Assembly (NCBI GenBank): GCA_036510225.1
Contig: DATCEH010000067.1
Span: 29,757 to 93,756, forward strand
Length of the DNA stretch: 64,000 bases
Direction of reading: 5' to 3'
DNA from: Palsa-513 sp036510225
Lineage (GTDB): Bacteria > Actinomycetota > Thermoleophilia > Solirubrobacterales > Solirubrobacteraceae
The notes beneath the pieces were generated by a model. It worked only from the letters and a program-made list of their open reading frames with translations, did no database searches and had not been told where the DNA came from. This document shows, piece by piece, positions 33,597-40,838 of the stretch; position 1 is the stretch's first letter; each line of letters begins with the position of its first letter. A program made the position numbers and the translations under genes.

Positions 33597-35060
33597 TCAT
33601 GTCCCGGCCGCCGGCCGGGTCAGGCCGGGAAGCTCGATCGAGACGACCGCGCCGCCCAACCGCTCGCCCGACCCGGCGCTCACCGCGCCGTCGTGGGCGG
33701 CGGCGATCGCCTTCACGATCGCCAGGCCCAGGCCGCTGCCGCCGCGAGCCCGCGAGCGGGCGGCGTCGACGCGGTGGAAGCGGTCGAACACGTCGTCGCG
33801 CTCGTCGGCCGGAATGCCCGGGCCGTCGTCGGCGACGGCGAACCTGACCCGCCCGTCCGGGAGGGCGTCGACCTCGAGTGAGACGATTCCGTCGGGTGCG
33901 CTCGTGTGCTCGATCGCGTTGCGCACGAGGTTGCGCAGCGCCTGCGCCAGGCGGTCCGGATCGGCGGTCAGCCGGCCGTCGGGAATCCTGCCGAGCTCGA
34001 AGCGCCGGTCAGCGAGATGGCCGACGCTCTGCCAGAGGTCCCCCACGAACCGCCGGAGGTCGATCTCGGCGAGCCTGAGGAAGTCTCCCCGGTCGGACTG
34101 GGCGAGCAGCAGCATGTCGTCGACCAGCCGGGCCGTCCTGGCGATCTCCGCACCCACGAGACGCTCGACCCGGCGGACCTCCTCGGCGTCCGGATGCTCC
34201 TGGCCGGCGAGAACCTCGAGCTGTCCGGCGATCACCGTGAGCGGCGTCCGCAGCTCGTGGGACGCATCGGCGACGAAGTCGCGCTGGGCGGCGAACGCCG
34301 TGGCCAGACGATCGAGCATGTGGTTGAACGACTCGGCCAGGACCCGAACCTCCCGGCTCGCCGATGCCGACACCGTCATCCGCGGGTGAAGGTCCCCGTC
34401 GTCGACGCGGGCCGCCACGGCCGACATCCGCCGCAGTGGGCGGGAGAAGACCGCGCCCGCTAGGTACGACGCGATCAGCGCGAGGCCGAGGGCGACGGCC
34501 CCGGCGAGCACGAACGCCCCGGCGATCCCGTGCTCGGCCCGCGTGACGATCTCCAGGGGCTCGCCCGCGCCGACCACGACCTTGAGTCCGTGCACCACGA
34601 CCGGCCGCTCGGCCACGCGCATCGACCCGACGTCGGGGACGACCGGCGTCGAGAACCCGTCGTGCTCGACCAGCAGCTTTCGCCCGAGGTCGTTCTCCTC
34701 CCGCTGCTCGGCCGGCGTCTCACCGTCGTCGGGGCCCGTCCCGCCGAAGACCTCCGGATGGTTGCTGACGCTTCCGGTCCCCGGGACGATCACGAAGAGG
34801 AGCGACGACGTCCCGCTGAACGGCTGGGTGTCGATGTACCGCCGTGCGGCGCTCAGGACCTCCCCATGCGAGCTGGCCGGGAGCGCGCGCATCGTCTGCG
34901 AGAGCGCGCCCACATCCCCGGTGACGTCCCGATCGATCTCCCTGCGGAGCTCGCTCCCGGTCTCCCGGTAGACGACGACGAAGGTCACGGCGGACATCGC
35001 GATCAGAACGCCGGCGACCCATCCGGCGAACCGCCAGCGGATGCTCGCCGGACCCCTCAT
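33597..35060 (-). CDS. Membrane sensor histidine kinase (EnvZ/MprB type)
   Basis: 487 residues from ATG 35060, which overlaps the response-regulator stop. TM1 is FAGWVAGVLIAMSAVTFVVV, an outside sensor region spans about 35-180, and TM2 is GAFVLAGAVALGLALIASYL. HAMP follows (FSRPLRRMSAVAARVDDGDL), then HisKA (FVADASHELRTPLTVIAGQL) and HATPase (LVRNAIEHTSAPDG, VADDGPGIP, GSGLGLAIVKAI). The layout is that of OmpR-linked kinases. It is followed by the CHAP-domain hydrolase gene, so cell-wall or surface stress is a reasonable signal. Confidence 0.9.
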   Translation of the reverse strand: MRGPASIRWRFAGWVAGVLIAMSAVTFVVVYRETGSELRREIDRDVTGDVGALSQTMRALPASSHGEVLSAARRYIDTQPFSGTSSLLFVIVPGTGSVSNHPEVFGGTGPDDGETPAEQREENDLGRKLLVEHDGFSTPVVPDVGSMRVAERPVVVHGLKVVVGAGEPLEIVTRAEHGIAGAFVLAGAVALGLALIASYLAGAVFSRPLRRMSAVAARVDDGDLHPRMTVSASASREVRVLAESFNHMLDRLATAFAAQRDFVADASHELRTPLTVIAGQLEVLAGQEHPDAEEVRRVERLVGAEIARTARLVDDMLLLAQSDRGDFLRLAEIDLRRFVGDLWQSVGHLADRRFELGRIPDGRLTADPDRLAQALRNLVRNAIEHTSAPDGIVSLEVDALPDGRVRFAVADDGPGIPADERDDVFDRFHRVDAARSRARGGSGLGLAIVKAIAAAHDGAVSAGSGERLGGAVVSIELPGLTRPAAGT

Positions 35061-35734
35061 CCGGGCTCGTCCAGCCGGTAGCCGACCGACCGGACCGTCG
35101 CGATCGGCGCGGGCCGCCCGGCCCGGCCGAGCTTGCGGCGGAGGTAGCCGACGTAGACGTCGACGACGTTCGTTCCCGGGTCGTGCTCGTAGCCCCAGAC
35201 CGCCCGGAGGATCTGCTCCCGCGAGAGGACCTGGCCGCTGTTGTGGAGGAGGTAGGCGAGCAGCTCGAACTCCGTCGTCGACAGGTGCACCCCGACGCCG
35301 CCGTGGCGGACGTCCCGGGTCAGCAGGTCGAGCTCGAGCTGGCCGCACCGGAGCGTCGTCGACGGGCTCTGGCGGGCGACCCTCAGATGCGCGCGGATGC
35401 GCGCGGCCAGCTCGGCCAGGGAGAACGGCTTCACCAGGTAGTCGACCGCCCCGGCGTCGAGGCCGCCGACGCGGTCGTCGAGCTCGCCCCGGGCAGTCAG
35501 CACGATCACCGGCAGCCCCGGGCGGTGGCGGCGCAGGACCGCGAGCACCTCGAGCCCGCTGCGCCCCGGCAGCATCAGGTCGAGCACGACCAGCTCGACG
35601 CCGTCGGCCAGCGCGAGACCGAGTCCGTCCTCGCCATCGAGCGCCGACCCGATCTCGAAACCAGCCGCCCGCAGGCCCCGCTCGACGAAGTCGACGATCC
35701 CGGGCTCGTCCTCGATCAGGACGATCTGGGGCAC
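35057..35734 (-). CDS. OmpR/PhoB-family response regulator
   Basis: 225 residues from GTG 35734. The receiver has IVLIEDEPGIVDFV, phospho-acceptor Asp in LVVLDLMLPGRSGLEV (about 53), LTARGE and VDYLVKPFS. The winged helix has LSTTEFELLAYLLHNSGQVL, EQILRAVWGY and VDVYVGYLRRKLG. The frame extends far upstream without protein character, so GTG 35734 is preferred. A TATCAT box about eight bases before it suggests a short leader or leaderless mRNA. The divergent redox operon starts about 100 bases away. Confidence 0.9.
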   Translation of the reverse strand: MPQIVLIEDEPGIVDFVERGLRAAGFEIGSALDGEDGLGLALADGVELVVLDLMLPGRSGLEVLAVLRRHRPGLPVIVLTARGELDDRVGGLDAGAVDYLVKPFSLAELAARIRAHLRVARQSPSTTLRCGQLELDLLTRDVRHGGVGVHLSTTEFELLAYLLHNSGQVLSREQILRAVWGYEHDPGTNVVDVYVGYLRRKLGRAGRPAPIATVRSVGYRLDEPG

Positions 35735-35834
35735 TCGCCGATGATAGGTCCCACTCGTATCCGGATGCCGCTCTCTGCGAGCTTTCTCATGCGGGTGTGA
35801 GCGAGCCTTTAGCAGGCACGGAGACACTCGTCCC

Positions 35835-36461
35835 ATGGCGGTCGGCATACAGCGGCGAAACGGCCGGCCTCCCGCCGGAGGCAGGCTGACCGGCGGCGGG
35901 ACCGACGGCAACGAGCAGCTGACGGCCGCCGTCGGGGCAGCGCTCGTCGTCATCCTCGCCGTGCTCGGCGTCACGCTCCTGCGGATGCACCAGCTGATCT
36001 GGGTCCACCTGTTCGTCGGACTCGCCCTGATCGGCCCGGTCGCCGTCAAGCTCGGGAGCACCGGGTACCGGTTCGTGCGCTACTACACCCACGATCCGGC
36101 CTACCGCCGCAAGGGGCCGCCCGAGCTCGTCCTCCGCGTGCTCGGGCCCGGCCTGATCCTGACGACGCTCGCCGTCCTCGCCAGCGGGATCGTGCTGATG
36201 CTCGACGGGCCCGCCCGGCAGGGTAGGTGGCTGGAGATCCACAAGGTGAGCTTCATCGTCTGGGGCGTCCTCCTCGCCGCCCACGTGCTCGGCCACCTCC
36301 GGCAGATGCCACGCGCCCTGCGCGCTGCGGCGACGCACTCGGGCGCAGCCGGACGGACGCTCGCCCTCGCCGGCGGTCTCCTCGCCGGCCTCCTGATCGC
36401 CGCCGTCCTGATCCCGGACTTCGCATCCTGGACGTCGGTGACGGCGTTCCGCCACCACTGA
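35835..36461 (+). CDS. Multi-pass membrane protein, cytochrome b-like (redox operon gene 1)
   Basis: 208 residues with four membrane helices (about 30-50, 53-75, 100-120, 138-158) and a fifth near 180-200. Histidines are placed as in b-type haem proteins: LLRMHQLIWVHLFVGLAL near the second helix and LEIHKVSFIVWGVLLAAHVLGHL in the fourth. It may be a diheme cytochrome b561-like electron carrier; haem binding is inferred from histidine position only. It is the first gene of a six-gene operon with ApbE, a ferric-reductase-like protein, a NuoF-like protein and a ferredoxin; its stop overlaps the next start (TGATG). Confidence 0.65.
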   Translation: MAVGIQRRNGRPPAGGRLTGGGTDGNEQLTAAVGAALVVILAVLGVTLLRMHQLIWVHLFVGLALIGPVAVKLGSTGYRFVRYYTHDPAYRRKGPPELVLRVLGPGLILTTLAVLASGIVLMLDGPARQGRWLEIHKVSFIVWGVLLAAHVLGHLRQMPRALRAAATHSGAAGRTLALAGGLLAGLLIAAVLIPDFASWTSVTAFRHH

Positions 36462-36898
36462 TGCGCCCGACCCGCCACCACACGCCCGCCCGCAGGGACG
36501 CCGCGATCCTCCGCCTCCGGCGCATCAACCGCGGTCTGGTCGCGGTCGCGGTCGCCGGCGCCGCCGTCCTCACCGAGGTCGCCGCCCACGCCTTCCCCGG
36601 ACACACGATCAAGCGAGCCTCAGGCTCGACGGCGCTCGCCTCAAGCGCCACCCGGACGAAGTCCGTCCGTCACACCCGCCACGCCCACCGGGCGAAGGCC
36701 GCCCCGCTGCAGGCGCCGGCGACCGCTCCGACGTCCTCCTCGGCCGGTGGTAGCACCACGACCCAGCCGAGCACGTCGTCTCAGGAGAGCGCCCCGACCC
36801 AGCAGAGCGCCCCCGTCCAACAGAGCGCCCCGGTCCAACAGAGCACGCCGACGCCGGTGGCCGTCGTTCCGGCGCCAGTCGTCTCAGGCGGTTCGTAG
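36461..36898 (+). CDS. Exported Pro/Gln/Ser-rich protein (redox operon gene 2)
   Basis: 145 residues. A basic head (RRDAAILRLRRINRG) is followed by a membrane helix (LVAVAVAGAAVLTEVAAHAF) and a long low-complexity tail with QQSAPVQQSAPVQQS repeats. It ends VVPAPVVSGGS. No folded domain is evident. It sits where extracytosolic flavoprotein operons usually carry an FMN-binding protein, next to the ApbE flavin transferase. The terminal SGGS recalls the S-G-A-T flavinylation motif, but that is speculation. Confidence 0.6.
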   Translation: MRPTRHHTPARRDAAILRLRRINRGLVAVAVAGAAVLTEVAAHAFPGHTIKRASGSTALASSATRTKSVRHTRHAHRAKAAPLQAPATAPTSSSAGGSTTTQPSTSSQESAPTQQSAPVQQSAPVQQSTPTPVAVVPAPVVSGGS

Positions 36899-36900
36899 CC

Positions 36901-37881
36901 ATGCTCGCGTCTACCGAGCTCCGGCCCGCCGCGGATCGACGCAGCGCCCGGTGGGAGGCACTCGGGACCGGCGTCGTCCTCCAGGTGACCGACCCGGGCT
37001 CACTCGGGGCGGCCCGGGCGGCCGTCGAGGCCGAGCTCCGGGCGATCGACGCGGCGGCGAGCCGCTTCCGGACCGACTCCGACCTCGAGCGGCTGAACCG
37101 CGCCGGCGGTCGCCTGGTCGCTGTGAGCCCGCTGCTTCTGGACGCCCTCGAGACCGGGATCCGGGCCGCGGTCGTGACCGCTGGAGCGGTCGACCCGACG
37201 CTGGGCGAAGCGCTGATCCTCGCCGGCTATGCGAGCGACTGGCGCGAGCTGGAAGCCCCGGAGCGCGGCCGGTCGACGGAGAGACGGCCGCGACCGGTCG
37301 TGCGCGCGCGGCCTGCGCGCGCGTGGGAGGACATCGAGCTGCACCGGGATCCGCCTGCCGCCCGTCTGCGGGGCGGCGTACGAGTCGATCTCGGGGCGAG
37401 CGCAAAGGCGCTGGCAGCCGACCGGGCGGCCAGGGCCGCCGCCGAGGAGACTGTCGGCGGGATCCTCGTCAGCCTCGGCGGCGACATCGCGACCGCCGGT
37501 GCTTCACCGGCGTCGGGATGGCTGGTACACGTGACCGACGATCACCGGTCGAGCCCGGACGCTCCGGGGCAGACTGTGCGGATCCACTCGGGAGGCCTGG
37601 CGACGTCGAGCACGACCGTCCGCCGATGGGTCCACGCCGGCCGCCCGATGCACCACATCCTGGATCCGCGCGACGGCCAGCCGGTCGAGCGGGCCTGGCG
37701 GACCGCGAGTGTGGCGGCGGCGAGCTGCGTCGACGCGAACATCGCCTCGACGGCGGCGATCGTCCTCGGGTCGGCGGCGTCCGGCTGGCTGGCCGAGCGG
37801 GGCCTCCCGGCCAGGCTGGTCGCGCGGGACGGAAGGGTCGAGACGGTCGGGGCCTGGCCGGCCGAGGAGGCCCTGGGATGA
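36901..37881 (+). CDS. apbE: FAD:protein FMN transferase (ApbE)
   Basis: 326 residues. ARWEALGTGVVLQVTD begins the family, and IDAAASRFRTDSDLERLNR is the typical helix. VDLGASAKALAADRAARAA is the FAD-binding segment, LVSLGGDIATAG the GG-D/N-hydride motif, HHILDPRDGQPVE the HIxDPxTG motif, and SCVDANIASTAAIVLG the Mg-site end. It transfers FMN from FAD to a Ser/Thr of an exported protein. No signal peptide is apparent, which differs from many periplasmic members. It overlaps the next gene by ATGA. Confidence 0.93.
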   Translation: MLASTELRPAADRRSARWEALGTGVVLQVTDPGSLGAARAAVEAELRAIDAAASRFRTDSDLERLNRAGGRLVAVSPLLLDALETGIRAAVVTAGAVDPTLGEALILAGYASDWRELEAPERGRSTERRPRPVVRARPARAWEDIELHRDPPAARLRGGVRVDLGASAKALAADRAARAAAEETVGGILVSLGGDIATAGASPASGWLVHVTDDHRSSPDAPGQTVRIHSGGLATSSTTVRRWVHAGRPMHHILDPRDGQPVERAWRTASVAAASCVDANIASTAAIVLGSAASGWLAERGLPARLVARDGRVETVGAWPAEEALG

Positions 37882-38621
37882 ACTCGACCGTCGGACCGAG
37901 CGCCTACTGGTACCTGACCCGGTCGAGCGGGATCGTCGCGCTCGTCCTGCTGACCGTCTCGGTTGCCGTCGGCGTGCTCGACGTCGCCCGGGTCGGTGGG
38001 CGCCGGTGGCCGCGCTTCGTCGTCGACGGCGTTCATCGGACGGTCTCCCTGCTCGCCGTCGTCTTTCTTGGCGTCCACATCCTGACCGCCGTGCTCGACA
38101 GCTTCGCGCCGATCTCCGTGATCAACGCGTTCGTCCCGTTCACCGGGACCTACAGGCCGCTGTGGCTCGGCTTCGGAGCGCTCGCCACCGACCTGCTCGT
38201 GGCCGTGACCCTGACCAGCATCGGCCGGCGTCGCCTCGGCCACCGGGCGTGGCGTATGACCCACTGGCTCGCCTACGCGTGCTGGCCGATCGCCCTCGTC
38301 CATGGACTGGGCACGGGAAGCGACGTGACACAGGCGTGGCTCGAGTGGATCAACGCCGGCTGCGTCCTCGTCGTCCTCGGCGCCGTCGCCGCGCGGGCGA
38401 TCGTCGGTTGGCCCGAGCACGTCCGGCTGCGGCTGACGGCCCTCGGCGCCGCCGTCGCGTTCGCCGCGGCCCTCGTCCTCTGGCTGCCGGCCGGACCCCT
38501 CGGAGCGCATTGGGCACGCCGCGCCGGGACGCCGGCGTCGCTGCTGAGTCCGTCGCCCAGCGCGAGCACCACGCCCGCCGCGGTCATCGGCGGGTCGGGC
38601 GGCCGGGGGCGCTCGGCGTGA
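37878..38621 (+). CDS. Ferric reductase-like transmembrane protein (redox operon gene 4)
   Basis: 247 residues, six predicted helices. AYWYLTRSSGIVALVLLTV opens the family. His ligands fit DGVHRTVSLLAVVFLGVHIL (helix 2) and HRAWRMTHWLAYACWPIALVHGLGTG (helices 4-5), the two-haem pattern of ferric-reductase-like/YedZ membrane cytochromes. A cytoplasmic FAD/NAD domain is absent, so electrons must come from another partner, probably the NuoF-like protein and ferredoxin encoded next. The low-complexity C-terminus (SPSPSASTTPAAV) may be exported. It overlaps the next gene by GTGA. Confidence 0.88.
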   Translation: MNSTVGPSAYWYLTRSSGIVALVLLTVSVAVGVLDVARVGGRRWPRFVVDGVHRTVSLLAVVFLGVHILTAVLDSFAPISVINAFVPFTGTYRPLWLGFGALATDLLVAVTLTSIGRRRLGHRAWRMTHWLAYACWPIALVHGLGTGSDVTQAWLEWINAGCVLVVLGAVAARAIVGWPEHVRLRLTALGAAVAFAAALVLWLPAGPLGAHWARRAGTPASLLSPSPSASTTPAAVIGGSGGRGRSA

Positions 38622-39895
38622 GCCTTCCGCGCCTGCTGGCCGGCCTCGACCCGGCCGGAGCCCTGCCGCTGGACGCGCACGTCGCCGTCCACGGAGAGCT
38701 TCCGCCGTCGACGGCCGGACGCCGGCAGGATGCTCCTGCGCTGATCGAGGAGCTCGGCCGCAGCGGCCTGAGCGGACGCGGGGGGGCCGGGTTCCCGACC
38801 GCCCAGAAGCTCGGCGCCGTGCTCGCCGCCCGGGGCCGACCGGTCATCGTGGTTAACGGCTGCGAGGGCGAGCCGGCCAGCGAGAAGGACCGTCTGCTGC
38901 TCGAGCGCACACCACACCTCGTGATCGACGGGGCGGTCGCCTGCGCGCGCGCGGTCGATGCTGACCAGATCATCTTTGCGGTCGACGCCGACGCGCCGAC
39001 CGCCCGCTGGGCGGTCCAGGCGGCTCTCGCCGAGCGTCCGGACACCGGCCGCCGGGGTCTGGACACGACGGTCGTGGCGATACCGCCGGGGTACGTGAGC
39101 GGTCAGGAGAGCGCGATCGTCAACTTCGTCAACCGCGGCATCCCGAAGCCGACCGCCGTCCCGCCGATGGTCTTCGAGCGAGGCGTCGGCCGACGGCCGA
39201 CGCTCGTCAACAACGCCGAGACGGTCGCCCAGGTCGGGCTGATCGCGCGCTGCGGGGCTGACTGGTTCCGCCGGCTCGGCACCCAGGACCAGCCGGGCTC
39301 GGCTCTCGTCACGCTGACTGGGGCGATCGCCGAGCCGGGAGTCTTCGAGATCGAATACGGGTCGACGCTCGATTCGCTGATCGCCGCCGCCGGGGGGACC
39401 GTCTCACCGATCCGGGCGGTCCTGCTCGGAGGCTATGGCGGGACCTGGGTCGACTCCGCCGGGGCGATCGGGCTGCGGCTCGCCGCGGAGCCGCTTCGGG
39501 TGGTCGGCGCGTCGCTCGGACCAGGGGTCATCATCGCCCTCCCGGAGAGCGCCTGCCCGGTCGCCGAGACCGTCCGCGTGGCGACGTGGCTCGCAGGCGA
39601 GAGCGCCGGCCAGTGTGGCCCGTGCGTCCACGGGCTCGCGGCGATCGCCCGGACGCTGGCCGATGTCGCCGACGGCCGCGGCGGGCCCGAGGCCGGCGGG
39701 CGGCTCGGGCGATGGGCCGAGCTGGTCACCCGCCGCGGCGCCTGTGCCCACCCCGACGGGGTCGCCCGCTTCGTGGCCAGCGCACTCCGGGTCTTCGCGG
39801 ACGAGTTCGCCGACCACGCGCACTACGGCCGCTGCACGGCCTGCGCGCGACGGCCGGTGCTCCGACTGCCCGAGCGGTTCGCGCTGGCAGGCTGA
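38618..39895 (+). CDS. NuoF-like NADH dehydrogenase/SLBB flavoprotein (redox operon gene 5)
   Basis: 425 residues. GRSGLSGRGGAGFPTAQKL (FMN-binding, about 48-66), NGCEGEPASEKDR, and VVAIPPGYVSGQESAIVNFV correspond to the NADH/FMN site of complex I subunit F. An SLBB segment follows (LVTLTGAIAEPGVFEIEYG). The iron-sulfur end is altered: ESAGQCGPCVHGL keeps two of the three clustered Cys, GACAHPDG supplies a later one, and an extra C-x-x-C (GRCTACARRP) lies near the C-terminus. It probably oxidises NAD(P)H and passes electrons to the ferredoxin and/or membrane cytochrome. Other complex I genes are absent. Confidence 0.88.
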   Translation: MSLPRLLAGLDPAGALPLDAHVAVHGELPPSTAGRRQDAPALIEELGRSGLSGRGGAGFPTAQKLGAVLAARGRPVIVVNGCEGEPASEKDRLLLERTPHLVIDGAVACARAVDADQIIFAVDADAPTARWAVQAALAERPDTGRRGLDTTVVAIPPGYVSGQESAIVNFVNRGIPKPTAVPPMVFERGVGRRPTLVNNAETVAQVGLIARCGADWFRRLGTQDQPGSALVTLTGAIAEPGVFEIEYGSTLDSLIAAAGGTVSPIRAVLLGGYGGTWVDSAGAIGLRLAAEPLRVVGASLGPGVIIALPESACPVAETVRVATWLAGESAGQCGPCVHGLAAIARTLADVADGRGGPEAGGRLGRWAELVTRRGACAHPDGVARFVASALRVFADEFADHAHYGRCTACARRPVLRLPERFALAG

Positions 39896-39899
39896 GCCG

Positions 39900-40112
39900 A
39901 TGCGGATCCGGGTCAACCCGATCACCTGCGAGGCGCACGGCCTGTGCGCGGAGATGCTCCCCGAGCGGGTGACGCTCGACGAGTGGGGCTACCCGATCAT
40001 CGACGGCAGACCCGTCCCCCGGGAGCTCGAGGGCTTGGCGCGGCGAGCGGCCGACTCGTGTCCGACGCTCGCCCTCCTGCTCGATCTCCCGAAGACCCGT
40101 CGAGGCGCGTAG
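39900..40112 (+). CDS. Small [3Fe-4S]/[4Fe-4S] ferredoxin (redox operon gene 6)
   Basis: 70 residues. RIRVNPITCEAHGLCAEMLP carries Cys10 and Cys16 with the His-Gly spacing typical of [3Fe-4S] ferredoxins (C-x5-C), and SCPTLALLL supplies the distal C-P. The middle residues between them resemble P450-associated ferredoxins. It starts four bases after the NuoF-like gene and is the last of the operon, presumably the soluble electron carrier. Confidence 0.85.
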   Translation: MRIRVNPITCEAHGLCAEMLPERVTLDEWGYPIIDGRPVPRELEGLARRAADSCPTLALLLDLPKTRRGA

Positions 40113-40170
40113 GCGCGACCCCATCCCGATCGCTTTCGGGCGGGCTCGGGTCGCGCCCGGCGCGTCACGG

Positions 40171-40674
40171 TCAGGTCGTGAACTTGACCGTGAAGTCGGA
40201 GTTGTTCGACGTGCCGATGCTGACGGTCGTCGCGGTGCCGTGGGCGTGCTTGTAGACGCCCGTGCCACCGGTGAGCGGCACGATCGGGCTCTGCGCGAGG
40301 TTGAGGGCGACGTTCTCGGCCAGCAGCATCGAGCCGCCGATCGCGATCTCGCCGTCGCAGGTCGCCATTCCCGTCGTGGTCGTCAGGGTGCACACGAGGT
40401 GGTCGCTGGCAGTCGCCTTCTTGGCGTGGTGCTTGTGATCTCCGACGTAGTCGTCGTCGGTCGAGATGAACTGTTCACCGACGACCGGGAGGTTAGACGG
40501 GCCGGGAGGCGGGATCGACTTCCCGTCAGGTCCGGTGAAGGTCTGGCTCGTCTCCTTCTGGAAGAAGTGCAACGTCGTCGTCTTGGCACTCGCCGGCGCC
40601 GTCGTGAGCGCGAGGCTCGCCATACCGATCAGCATCGCGACGAGCGGGGTCGCCCGCCTGGTGAAGTGGTTCAT
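40171..40674 (-). CDS. Secreted allene-oxide-cyclase-like beta-barrel protein
   Basis: 167 residues. ATG 40674 is preferred over 40686 because GGGGG lies just ahead of it. A signal peptide is clear (PLVAMLIGMASLALTTAPASA, cut after ASA). The mature part has LPVVGEQFISTDDDYVGDH, ATCDGEIAIGGSMLL and VPLTGGTGVYKHAHGTATT. These are the turns of the allene oxide cyclase barrel-like/dirigent-like family seen in secreted actinobacterial proteins. Family members bind small molecules; enzymatic activity is not implied. No operon partner. Confidence 0.75.
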   Translation of the reverse strand: MNHFTRRATPLVAMLIGMASLALTTAPASAKTTTLHFFQKETSQTFTGPDGKSIPPPGPSNLPVVGEQFISTDDDYVGDHKHHAKKATASDHLVCTLTTTTGMATCDGEIAIGGSMLLAENVALNLAQSPIVPLTGGTGVYKHAHGTATTVSIGTSNNSDFTVKFTT

Positions 40675-40838
40675 CGTGTCCCCCATCTACTTGATGGCTC
40701 GCCGAGGACGTCGACGGGCCGGTGGTCGGAACGCGACGGCGAAGGTCTCCGAGGAGACGCCGCCGCGCGAGCCACGATATCCAGACACGGGCGCCGGCGC
40801 AACGCCCGGCGTCGCCCGGCCCGACGGCCGGATCGGCG

